10,936 bases of DNA from Candidatus Baldrarchaeum yapensis (GTDB lineage Archaea > Asgardarchaeota > Baldrarchaeia > Baldrarchaeales > Baldrarchaeaceae), in NCBI GenBank assembly GCA_016840465.1, contig JAEOSH010000065.1, positions 1-10,936 of the forward strand, read 5' to 3'. Within the stretch, counting starts at the first letter, position 1; each line of letters opens with the position of its first letter. The notes beneath the pieces were generated by a model, which was given only the letters and a program-made list of their open reading frames with translations, searched no databases and was not told the DNA's origin. Below are positions 1 through 5,968 of this stretch, piece by piece. The position numbers were made by a program, and so were the translations under genes.

Positions 1-47
1 AGTAGCACTATCGCGATGCAATCGAGGACCACGTACTTCCTCTTCAT
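1..47 (-). CDS. Membrane protein, N-terminal fragment (cut by window edge)
   Basis: Only the first 15 complete codons are visible. They read M-K-R-K-Y-V-V-L-D-C-I-A-I-V-L, a positively charged start followed by a hydrophobic run, so a membrane-anchored or membrane protein is likely. The ATG at 47-45 overlaps the TGA of the upstream gene in an ATGA junction. A strong ribosome site, GGAGGG, lies eight bases before it on the minus strand (60-55). The overlap and the ribosome site indicate co-transcription and translational coupling with the 130-residue membrane protein upstream. The product cannot be identified from this fragment. Confidence 0.75.
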   Translation of the reverse strand, partial: MKRKYVVLDCIAIVL

Positions 48-436
48 TTTTCAACCCTCCTGACTGCCATTTTTGTAAAATATCCTACACATCCTCCGAG
101 AAAGACGTAAATTGCCGCTAGTATGAGCGATAGCGCTATTATTCCGGTCGCACCGAGGCCTATGATGCTCCCCATGAGTTCCAGTAGGTAGCCGGCGTCA
201 TACGAGTACAGGACATAGGCTATCGCTATCGCGTATGCAGCCAGCGCGCCCACGATCGTAGAAATCGCCATGATAACTGCTGTTTCCGAAATAATTCCTG
301 CTATTACGCCGGCAACGGGCGCCAAGTACCATAAACCAGTGAACTCAAATAATATCGAAAGGACGAATGCCGTGACAAATGGAACAATTTTCCAAGTGGC
401 TTTAGTGATTTTTTCCTGCTGTGCCAAGAAGATCAC
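44..436 (-). CDS. Small hypothetical integral membrane protein (about four helices)
   Basis: This 130-residue protein is mostly hydrophobic, with probable membrane helices near residues 14-33, 36-52, 53-77 and 90-120. It has a charged N-terminus (Q-Q-E-K-I-T-K) and a basic tail (R-R-V-E-K). Gly and Ala are frequent in the helices, and no cofactor-binding or catalytic motif is visible. The start is GTG at 436, with GAGAGGA-type purines upstream at slightly long spacing; a TTG three codons later is an alternative. A TATA-like element at 500-494 would give a leader of about 35 bases. The stop overlaps the start of a second membrane protein, so the pair probably forms an operon and perhaps a complex. 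I do not recognise the family. Confidence 0.8.
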   Translation of the reverse strand: MIFLAQQEKITKATWKIVPFVTAFVLSILFEFTGLWYLAPVAGVIAGIISETAVIMAISTIVGALAAYAIAIAYVLYSYDAGYLLELMGSIIGLGATGIIALSLILAAIYVFLGGCVGYFTKMAVRRVEK

Positions 437-493
437 CCGTCAGGATTCCTCTCCCGTTTAGAGTTCGTCATAAAATTTTCCGCTGACTTATTG

Positions 494-500
494 TATAAAT
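494..500 (-). promoter_or_regulatory. TATA-like element for the membrane-protein operon
   Basis: On the minus strand this reads ATTTATA and is preceded by an A-rich stretch that could serve as the BRE. A start about 26 bases downstream falls near 471, leaving a leader of about 35 bases before the GTG at 436. This is a pattern match only. Confidence 0.4.
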
Positions 501-588
501 TTTTTCTTGCAATTTTGTGTTCACTGTCGCGGAATTCCTGAGATCAGCGTGTGGGGAAAAAACGGCGGTACGGGATTCACGCATGATG

Positions 589-598
589 TATTTATAGG
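589..598 (+). promoter_or_regulatory. TATA-like element upstream of a dyad
   Basis: TATTTATAGG lies 9 bases before the inverted repeat at 607-636, so the predicted transcript start (about 618) falls inside the repeat. This arrangement would suit a repressor-controlled promoter. It is not clear what would be transcribed: a long leader into the nitrilase at 848, or a small RNA. Confidence 0.3.
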
Positions 599-606
599 TA
601 CGCAGT

Positions 607-636
607 GATTGCAATTGCAACATAATAGTTGCAATC
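607..636. repeat. Inverted repeat (operator-like dyad)
   Basis: The arms GATTGCAA (607-614) and TTGCAATC (629-636) are perfect reverse complements. A second perfect overlapping pairing, ATTGCAAC (614-621) with GTTGCAAT (628-635), encloses ATAATA. The core TTGCAA is therefore repeated three times in alternating orientation, as expected for a dimeric DNA-binding protein site. There is no following T-run, so a terminator is unlikely. Confidence 0.55.
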
Positions 637-790
637 GTTGAGATGGGGATCCAGTCGTCATTTGGAATAGAAGCCTTAGCCATATTGTAGTCTGATGGTG
701 AGATTTTACCTATGGGGCGCGTTATGGGGGTCTTGGATCAGAGATGTGCTGTCTTATTACAAATTTACCTCCTTAGTGGTGTACTGCATG

Positions 791-798
791 ATTTAATA
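791..798 (+). promoter_or_regulatory. TATA-like element for the nitrilase gene
   Basis: ATTTAATA centred near 795 predicts transcription starting around 820. That lies downstream of the GTG at 806 and upstream of the ATG at 848, which supports the later start codon. Confidence 0.4.
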
Positions 799-847
799 GG
801 TTCTCGTGGCAAGATATCTAGTGCATGTGAATATGCGGGTGGTGGTT

Positions 848-1702
848 ATGAAGTTTAAGGTTGCGCTCGCGCAGATGAACAGCATTTGTGGAGACGTCGA
901 GAAGAACCTTGCCAAGATGGAGGAATTAGTGGTGAGGGCTTCGAACGAGGGCGCGAAGATGGTTGTGTTCCCAGAGATGTGCCTCTCAGGTTACATGGTC
1001 ATGGACGGGAAGGACTTCCAGACGATTTTCAGGTGCGCAGAGACCGTGGACGGTCCCTCGGTAAAGAGGATGAAGAAATTATCGGAGGATCACGGGATAT
1101 ACATAGTTTTTGGCATGCCCTTGGAGAGCAGCACCGTCAGGGGCGTTATCTTCAACAGCGCGATACTTGTGATGCCCTCGGGAGAGGTAGGAGTTTATAG
1201 GAAGACGCACCTGCCGACCGGCAACTTGGGAGGAACGACGTACTATGAGGGTCTCTACTGCCAGGCGGGGGATAGCTTTCCGGTTTTTGACACGGAGCTG
1301 GGGAGGATAGGCTTGGAGATATGTTATGACTTTGCATTTCCCGAGGTTACGAGGATCCTTGCAATAAAGGGCGCGGATATCGTGATCAACATATCCGCCG
1401 GACCGGAGACCTCAAAGCCGTTCTTCGATGCGATGCTTCCCGTAAGGGCGATGGAGAACGGAATATTCCTCATATACGTGAATGTTGCAGGGGAGCAACG
1501 CGGCTATAGGTTCTTTGGTCACAGCAGGATTTTCGATCCACTTGGAAGAGTCGTCCTCGAGTGCGCGGTCGGCAAGGAGGACTTCAAGGTTGGAACCATA
1601 GATCTTGGGCAGATAAAGATGATGCGGTCGTTGCTCCCCGCGTTTAAGGATAGGAACAGGAGGCCCGAGATCTACGGTGAACTCGCAAAGCAGTACGCAT
1701 AA
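848..1702 (+). CDS. Carbon-nitrogen hydrolase (nitrilase superfamily amidohydrolase)
   Basis: The 284-residue product has the full nitrilase-superfamily (PF00795) layout. The catalytic residues are Glu43 (in F-P-E-M-C-L-S-G-Y), Lys119 (in Y-R-K-T-H-L-P) and Cys159 (in L-E-I-C-Y-D-F); the secondary glutamate is Glu134 (in Y-Y-E-G). The conserved A-M-E-N-G and F-G-H-S-R-I-F-D-P-L-G segments follow. The enzyme should hydrolyse a C-N bond of an amide, carbamoyl or similar compound in the cytoplasm through a cysteine thioester. The substrate cannot be assigned from these motifs; an aliphatic amidase, N-carbamoyl hydrolase or omega-amidase are all possible. I chose ATG 848 because the family typically begins M-K-x-K-V-A-L-A-Q-M, GGTGG lies just before it, and the TATA position suits it. 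A GTG at 806 would add 14 residues. The gene is monocistronic and converges on the corrinoid-protein gene. Confidence 0.9.
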   Translation: MKFKVALAQMNSICGDVEKNLAKMEELVVRASNEGAKMVVFPEMCLSGYMVMDGKDFQTIFRCAETVDGPSVKRMKKLSEDHGIYIVFGMPLESSTVRGVIFNSAILVMPSGEVGVYRKTHLPTGNLGGTTYYEGLYCQAGDSFPVFDTELGRIGLEICYDFAFPEVTRILAIKGADIVINISAGPETSKPFFDAMLPVRAMENGIFLIYVNVAGEQRGYRFFGHSRIFDPLGRVVLECAVGKEDFKVGTIDLGQIKMMRSLLPAFKDRNRRPEIYGELAKQYA

Positions 1703-1705
1703 TCC

Positions 1706-1717
1706 TCTTTTTATTTT
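1706..1717 (+). terminator. T-rich terminator of the nitrilase gene
   Basis: Four bases after the stop codon the plus strand carries T5-A-T4, a typical archaeal intrinsic termination signal with no required hairpin. It also separates this gene from the convergent gene ending at 1746. Confidence 0.5.
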
Positions 1718-1745
1718 GAATTTGCGGTGCATTTCCGTCAAAACA

Positions 1746-2897
1746 TCATTCAACTCTTACCGCGCGAGTTCCTATAAAGTTCAGCTTGAACTTCCTTATC
1801 ACCTCGGGAGGGACGATCTCTCCGTCCGGCCTCCTAAAGTAAAGAGCATCGGAGGGACATTGAACGATACACGCTCCACATTTTATACATCGCTCTGCTT
1901 CCACCATGACTGCCACGTTTTTCTCCTCATCCATTCTGTAGCAGTTTCTCGGGCAAACGTTCTCACAGGTACGGCAGCCGATGCACTTTTCTTGATTTAT
2001 TTCGATGGTAAGGAGACGATCCTTGAGAAATTCACTTCTGTAAATAGGGGTAAGACCCATTAGGTCCATGTTTAGTACAAAGGTGAGTATTACTGATATG
2101 GCGGCCCATCTGAGGATCTCAATCCACGACAATTGTCCCGTTAGGAACTCCACGATCGAAACGAGCAGTATGAATATTCCCCACACAAACAGCGAGTAAA
2201 TGAGTGTGTCTAAGAAACGTGGTTGTCCATTTGGCGTTCTTTTCCTTCTGCGGTCAGCCATTCTTGAAAACAGCGGAAATGCCAAGAATGTCAAGAATGA
2301 TAGTGACCAGATTGCGACAAGTGCGGGAATCATTAGTTTTGGGAACACGAAAAACAATATGAGACCTATTATTAACGAAATTGGGAACGCCCATGCGACA
2401 GAGATTTCTAGTCGTTGTCTGAGCGGAAATTTGATCTCTCGCATATTGGGAGTTTTCTTAAGGTTGTTTCTTAGGAACTCGGGGATGTCATGCGCGTAGA
2501 CCGGTCCCCATATCACATTCCATCCCGTCTTTTCCTTTATGACTTTGGCTTCGATTCCCGATGCTGCGAGTTGCGGCAATATTATGTTTCTGTGACCGAC
2601 GAGTTCTTCTATTCCGCTGGTTTTTAGGATGGAGATGACGCTGTGATTTGTAAGATGGCCGCCCGCCGATGCGCACCACACGTTAATGCCCCTACTATTT
2701 GCCACTAGCAGGTAGCAGTCAATTCCTCTGATCGCCTTCTTTACTCTTTCCACGGTCAGCCAGTAATTACAAGTTAAAAGGACGGGTGAGTCTCTCCCGG
2801 GGTTGCCTATCTTGATGACCCCCGTCCTGCACGGGATGGGGATAAACCTCAGTAGGGTGCACAGGACGTTTGCGACGAGATACCTTAAGTTGCTCAT
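1746..2897 (-). CDS. HgcAB-like fusion: corrinoid domain, membrane domain and 2[4Fe-4S] ferredoxin
   Basis: 383 residues in three parts. Residues 25-155 match the HgcA corrinoid domain: S-P-V-L-L-T-C-N-Y-W-L-T, D-C-Y-L-L-V-A, then the cap helix N72-V-W-C75-A-S-A-G-G, then I-L-P-Q-L and V-I-W-G-P-V. Residues 167-278 hold about four membrane helices. Residues 296-350 form a bacterial-type ferredoxin with Cys305, 308, 311, 315 and Cys337, 340, 343, 347. In HgcA the cap-helix Cys is the lower axial cobalt ligand, and HgcB-type ferredoxins supply electrons to reach Co(I); by analogy this fusion could carry and reductively activate its own corrinoid at the membrane. It differs from canonical HgcA (N-V/I-W-C-A-A/S-G-K) by having A-G-G where G-K is expected, and it lacks the C-terminal Cys pair of HgcB. 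The gene overlaps the upstream methyltransferase gene by 4 bases (ATGA). From memory, databases name such proteins HgcAB-like fusion proteins. The substrate is unknown, and mercury methylation is not shown. Confidence 0.88.
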   Translation of the reverse strand: MSNLRYLVANVLCTLLRFIPIPCRTGVIKIGNPGRDSPVLLTCNYWLTVERVKKAIRGIDCYLLVANSRGINVWCASAGGHLTNHSVISILKTSGIEELVGHRNIILPQLAASGIEAKVIKEKTGWNVIWGPVYAHDIPEFLRNNLKKTPNMREIKFPLRQRLEISVAWAFPISLIIGLILFFVFPKLMIPALVAIWSLSFLTFLAFPLFSRMADRRRKRTPNGQPRFLDTLIYSLFVWGIFILLVSIVEFLTGQLSWIEILRWAAISVILTFVLNMDLMGLTPIYRSEFLKDRLLTIEINQEKCIGCRTCENVCPRNCYRMDEEKNVAVMVEAERCIKCGACIVQCPSDALYFRRPDGEIVPPEVIRKFKLNFIGTRAVRVE

Positions 2898-3544
2898 TCG
2901 GTTTCCCTCATCGGCTTTCTTGCAACTACTTCCACGAAGTTTTCCAGCCTGCTGACCCTTATAGACTCTATTATGAAGCCGGCCTTCTCAAGTCTTTCGG
3001 GCAGGTTCTTTATCGGGTGGGAGGTTCTCTGAGCAACCAGATAAGTTATCAGGAGCAGAGGTGCTCTGATTATCCAATTAATAACTCTTTTGAGGCGGTT
3101 TCTCGGCACAACTTCGTCTGCTACGAGGAAGAGACCCCCTGGTTTCAATATTCTCATCACCTCTTTTAGCGTGTAGTCGAGTTCGTGGGTTGTCAATTCT
3201 GATAGCACAAGAACAGCAGTCACCACGTCATAACTTTCTGATTCCTCCTTATCCAGTTCAACGACGCTCATTTCATGCAGTTCTACCCTATCTGAGAGAT
3301 TTTCCTTTTCGATCTTTGCTAGCGCGATCTCGAGCATCTCGGGGTTTACATCGATTCCCTTCACCAGTGCCCCTCTCCGTGCTGCTCTTATCGTCATGTT
3401 CCCGGTTCCGCACCCTATGTCGAGAACGCGTTGTCCGCTCTTGACGTGAGATGCAAGGCTATCGTATACATTCTCCGCCTTTCCGAGAGTAATTATCCGG
3501 ATGCCCCAATCGTATTTCTTCGGGGACGATTCGAAGATTCTCAT
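2894..3544 (-). CDS. cpaM: Class I SAM-dependent methyltransferase coupled to the corrinoid protein (CpaM-like)
   Basis: A 216-residue Rossmann methyltransferase from ATG 3544. SAM motif I is V-L-D42-I-G44-C-G46-T-G48, the acidic end of strand 2 is D65 (K-G-I-D-V-N-P), motif IV is Y-D-V-V-T-A-V-L-V-L, and R-I-L-K-P-G-G follows. The fold resembles UbiE/Coq5-type enzymes, but the substrate cannot be read. The N-terminus S-P-K-K-Y-D-W-G-I-R looks like a conserved start region, favouring ATG 3544; ATGs at 3562 and 3586 are in frame, but a TATA-like ATAAATT at 3598-3592 lies too close to the latter. The stop overlaps the corrinoid-protein start (ATGA), so the two are translated together and probably act on one pathway. 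I recall a family called corrinoid protein-associated methyltransferase CpaM in this setting, so the symbol rests on context and memory, not a search. The residues 154-169 region (I-N-W-I-I-R-A-P-L-L-L-I) is hydrophobic and may touch the membrane. Confidence 0.85.
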   Translation of the reverse strand: MRIFESSPKKYDWGIRIITLGKAENVYDSLASHVKSGQRVLDIGCGTGNMTIRAARRGALVKGIDVNPEMLEIALAKIEKENLSDRVELHEMSVVELDKEESESYDVVTAVLVLSELTTHELDYTLKEVMRILKPGGLFLVADEVVPRNRLKRVINWIIRAPLLLITYLVAQRTSHPIKNLPERLEKAGFIIESIRVSRLENFVEVVARKPMRETE

Positions 3545-3586
3545 CAGAACGTATGCGCACATTAAGCGACACCGGAGGTGTAGCAT

Positions 3587-3600
3587 TTGAATTTATGTGC
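3587..3600 (-). promoter_or_regulatory. Probable promoter element of the methyltransferase-corrinoid operon
   Basis: The minus strand reads GCACATAAATTCAA here. ATAAATT is an acceptable archaeal TATA box and predicts a start near 3570, about 25 bases before ATG 3544. No ribosome site is obvious in that leader. Confidence 0.35.
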
Positions 3601-3756
3601 AACAATGTTGCTAGGTGATATCGTTCGAGATTCTAAATTTCTGGAATGTAATTAGTAAGGTTATCTTTAAGGAAGAGAAACTTAATGTATGATTAAAATA
3701 TTGGTCACTATCGATTAAACGAAACTCTAAGCTAGGATTGCCTCTACATTTATTGG

Positions 3757-3768
3757 ATGTGATCACAT
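3757..3768. promoter_or_regulatory. Palindrome spanning the ribosome site and start codon of the membrane methyltransferase
   Basis: ATGTGATCACAT is a perfect 12-base palindrome that includes a ribosome-site-like GTGATC and the first two bases of ATG 3767. It could be a repressor site, or simply the consequence of a GTGATC ribosome site followed by CACATG. Confidence 0.3.
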
Positions 3769-4243
3769 GAGAGAAAGCTTACATGCGGTACTAGCCGTTG
3801 CTGAGTGGCTTCTACTGATCCTTTGTATAGTCGTGGGGTTTTTCTTCGGTCTTAGTTTCTTTAATATGTTTCTTTGCATAGCCGGATGGTCCATTTTCAC
3901 AACGGGAATGGCAATTCATTTTCTCAGTCACAAGGAGCACCCTAAGGCGCATAAGAGCATTGAGGAAATAGATTACGTTGCATCGAAGGGAATTTACTCA
4001 TGGGTTAGACATCCAGGGTACTTAGGGCTAATACTTGCATACTTAGGACTCGCCATAGCATTCGGAAGTGTTCTTGCATTAGTGGTCGCGGTTCTCTTCG
4101 CGGTTCATCACTATCGCCTCGCCTGCAGGGAGGAGAAAATGATGCTGGAGAAATTCGGTGAGCGCTATGCAAAGTACATGGAAGAGGTGCCGGATAGATT
4201 TATACCGATAAGAAAACTCCTAAGGAAGTTGAAATACAAGTGA
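3767..4243 (+). CDS. Isoprenylcysteine carboxyl methyltransferase-like integral membrane methyltransferase
   Basis: 158 residues with hydrophobic helices near 7-29, 32-52 and a long pair at about 85-113. The C-terminal half has the signature of the ICMT/PEMT-type membrane methyltransferases: G75-I-Y-S-W-V-R81-H82-P83-G-Y-L-G, then E122-E123, then F-G-E-R-Y-A-K-Y and P-D-R-F-I-P. In this fold R-H-P and the E-E pair help bind SAM at the membrane face. Family members methylate prenylcysteine carboxylates, phospholipids, thiols and other small lipophilic molecules, so the substrate is open. ATG 3767 is preceded by G-G-A-T-G-T-G-A-T-C, a degenerate ribosome site. The gene is divergent from the methyltransferase/corrinoid operon with 180-220 bases between, so shared control is possible. 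A T6 run at 4251-4256 follows the stop. Confidence 0.85.
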   Translation: MRESLHAVLAVAEWLLLILCIVVGFFFGLSFFNMFLCIAGWSIFTTGMAIHFLSHKEHPKAHKSIEEIDYVASKGIYSWVRHPGYLGLILAYLGLAIAFGSVLALVVAVLFAVHHYRLACREEKMMLEKFGERYAKYMEEVPDRFIPIRKLLRKLKYK

Positions 4244-4250
4244 ACTGAGA

Positions 4251-4256
4251 TTTTTT
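4251..4256 (+). terminator. T-run terminator of the membrane methyltransferase
   Basis: Six consecutive T on the plus strand, seven bases after the stop codon, with no strong hairpin. This is the usual archaeal termination signal. Confidence 0.45.
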
Positions 4257-4381
4257 GGTGGAGAACATCAACCTCGCAAACTCTGAGGATGCGGGATACT
4301 CTAAGAATCCTATAGGCTCATATGTCGAAGACCCCGCGCTCCGTTCTTCAAAAGCAATATGGAAACTCGAACTGGTGATAC

Positions 4382-4425
4382 TATACACCATATAGTTTAT
4401 ACACCATATGGTGTATACACCATAT
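4382..4425. repeat. Three tandem TATACACCATAT units at 16-base spacing (operator array)
   Basis: TATACACCATAT occurs exactly at 4382-4393, 4398-4409 and 4414-4425, each 16 bases after the last. Between the second and third units the sequence 4398-4417 is a perfect 20-base palindrome (TATACACC-ATAT-GGTGTATA). Partial GGTGATAC copies flank the array at 4374-4381 and 4427-4434. The array ends ten bases before the ATPase start at 4436 and contains the only TATA-like sequences there, so a bound protein would block the promoter. This looks like an operator, possibly for the gene product itself through its winged helix. Confidence 0.75.
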
Positions 4426-4435
4426 GGGTGATACC

Positions 4436-5968
4436 ATGTTTGTTAACAGGGAGCAGGAGTTGGAGGTTCTGCGGAGGCTCTTCGATGCGAGGTTGAAAGG
4501 ATCAAGTTTTCATGTTTTGGTTTATGGGCTGAGAAGAGTGGGGAAGACAGCTCTTATTGACGAGTTTCTGCGCGATAAGCGCGGATTTAGGGTGGACTGC
4601 TCGTATGTATCTCATGGGACGGATCTTTTTAGGGCCATGTTCCACGAAATTCTTTCTCTCGAGGGCGAGGGTTTTCCCGTGAGGCCGAATGAGTTGAGAT
4701 CCCCGGCTTTAAGGAAATATTACCCTTACTTTGAGAGGCCCCTTGAGGATTCCCTCGAAATGCTGAGGCAAGCGTTCTTCCTCATTAATGAGTATGCTAG
4801 GGAGGTGGACCACTTAGTAGTGGCACTTGACGAATTCCACGGGCTCGTGGAGAACATTTCCCTGCTCACGCCGGGCGCGCCAGCTGAGGTTCTTAGATCG
4901 AGAGTTCTGTGGATGGTGCGTGACGCCCTACAGAGATCCCCCAATAACGTGTTTTGGATTATGTGCACGAGTGCGGGATTCCTCATGGAGGAATACGGGA
5001 GAGCAGATAGTGCCTTTTTGGAGATGTTTCAAAAACTTGAAGTGGGACCGTTGCCGGAGAGGGCTTCAGCAGAACTTGTAAGGGCAAACTTGTCAAATAT
5101 GGGTGTTAGCTTCTCGGAAGATGCCGTTTTGGAAATTTCAAGGATATCAGGTGGGATTCCTGCAATAATAAACGAGATAACCGCCGCACTTGCAACCGAG
5201 AGGGAGATTTCAGGAACAGTTGTTAGGAAAAGGGTGAGGGAGTTGCTGGAGCGTGGGGAGTTTGATGACTTCTTCGAGGCCTACATTTCCTTCATCGCGG
5301 ATTGGAGCAAATGGAGCAAGCAGACGATCCTTAAGGTTCTGCGGTGCATTGCAGAGGGTAAGACCACACCGAAGGAAATAGCACGGGTGAGCGGTATGAA
5401 ACCATCCACCGTTGCAAACATGCTTGTGGATTTGAAGAAGAAGCACGTGATAACAGAGTCAAAGGAAATAAGGTACCCATTGCTCAGAGAATGGTTGCTG
5501 GCGCGGCCACACCCTCCGTTTGGAATTCCGAGAAGAGAGTTGCTGATGATGCATCTCGGAATTACGTTTGAGTCGTACTGCAGGGAACTCTTCCAGAGAA
5601 TAAAGGAGACGGTTTCCATAGAGGACGAGGACAAGATGTTCTTAGGAACGCGCCAAAGGCTGGAAATCCCACCAGTTGTCGAGGTAAAATCGGGTGAAGA
5701 CGCCGATATATTGGTGATAACCGAGAAAGGGGTACTCGTAATTGAGGTGAAATCCGGGGTCATTTCAAAGAGAGATGTCGAGAAACTCGACGAGAAAGCG
5801 GACAAGTATGGAAACGTGATATCCAAGATAATAATCGCAATGAGAGGTGCACTCCCGAGCGCGATCGCGGAGTGCATCAAGCGGAAAATCACAATCCTCA
5901 CGGCGGATGCAATAAACGCACTTGCGGGTAAGGTGCGCATGCCTAAACTTCCACGCATAAAACCATGA
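4436..5968 (+). CDS. Archaeal P-loop ATPase with winged helix and PD-(D/E)XK-like C-terminal domain
   Basis: 510 residues. The N-terminal part is an AAA+/STAND-type ATPase of the archaeal family PF01637: M-F-V-N-R-E-Q-E-L at the start, Walker A Y-G-L-R-R-V-G-K-T (residues 30-38), Walker B L-V-V-A-L-D-E (127-133) and a sensor-like S-G-G-I-P-A (238-243). A winged helix follows at about 296-346 (T-P-K-E-I-A-R-V-S-G then S-T-V-A-N-M-L). The C-terminus (about 375-500) has the spacing of a restriction-like fold: D424-I-L-V-I ... V-L-V-I-E437-V-K439-S-G, similar in arrangement to DUF234 ATPases. I chose ATG 4436 because G-G-G-T-G-A-T ends four bases before it and the protein then begins as its relatives do; ATG 4424 would add M-G-D-T. 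The biological role of this family is poorly known; mobile-element or defence roles have been suggested. It may bind the repeat array in front of its own gene. Confidence 0.88.
   Translation: MFVNREQELEVLRRLFDARLKGSSFHVLVYGLRRVGKTALIDEFLRDKRGFRVDCSYVSHGTDLFRAMFHEILSLEGEGFPVRPNELRSPALRKYYPYFERPLEDSLEMLRQAFFLINEYAREVDHLVVALDEFHGLVENISLLTPGAPAEVLRSRVLWMVRDALQRSPNNVFWIMCTSAGFLMEEYGRADSAFLEMFQKLEVGPLPERASAELVRANLSNMGVSFSEDAVLEISRISGGIPAIINEITAALATEREISGTVVRKRVRELLERGEFDDFFEAYISFIADWSKWSKQTILKVLRCIAEGKTTPKEIARVSGMKPSTVANMLVDLKKKHVITESKEIRYPLLREWLLARPHPPFGIPRRELLMMHLGITFESYCRELFQRIKETVSIEDEDKMFLGTRQRLEIPPVVEVKSGEDADILVITEKGVLVIEVKSGVISKRDVEKLDEKADKYGNVISKIIIAMRGALPSAIAECIKRKITILTADAINALAGKVRMPKLPRIKP

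Larger units (their letters stand above)
437..847. other. Gene-less stretch between divergent genes
   Basis: About 410 bases separate the minus-strand membrane protein from the plus-strand nitrilase. It holds a minus-strand TATA-like element (494-500), a plus-strand TATA-like element (589-598) with a dyad just after it (607-636), and another plus-strand TATA-like element (791-798) just before the nitrilase. Short open frames exist, including a 33-codon Trp-rich one at 695-796 on the plus strand, but none has a convincing ribosome site or a recognisable product. No tRNA-like fold was seen. Confidence 0.55.

Noticed and set aside
468-683. 71-codon minus-strand frame
   Set aside because: It covers the promoter element and dyad, has no ribosome site, and its composition does not resemble a conserved protein.
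695-796. 33-codon Trp-rich plus-strand frame
   Set aside because: No ribosome site in front of ATG 695, no recognisable product, and it runs into the nitrilase TATA element. Too weak to annotate.
1677-2063. 128-codon plus-strand frame
   Set aside because: Lies opposite the ferredoxin part of the corrinoid protein, where the Cys motifs fix the true frame.
2655-2684. Calling the corrinoid protein a true mercury-methylation HgcA/HgcB or an acetyl-CoA synthase gamma subunit
   Set aside because: The cap motif departs from G-K and the HgcB terminal Cys pair is missing, so mercury methylation cannot be claimed. There is no TIM-barrel methyl-transfer domain as in the CFeSP gamma subunit, and the membrane domain does not belong to it.
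4382-4425. Short CRISPR-like array
   Set aside because: Units are only 12 bases with 4-base gaps and no variable spacers; a promoter operator array explains it better.
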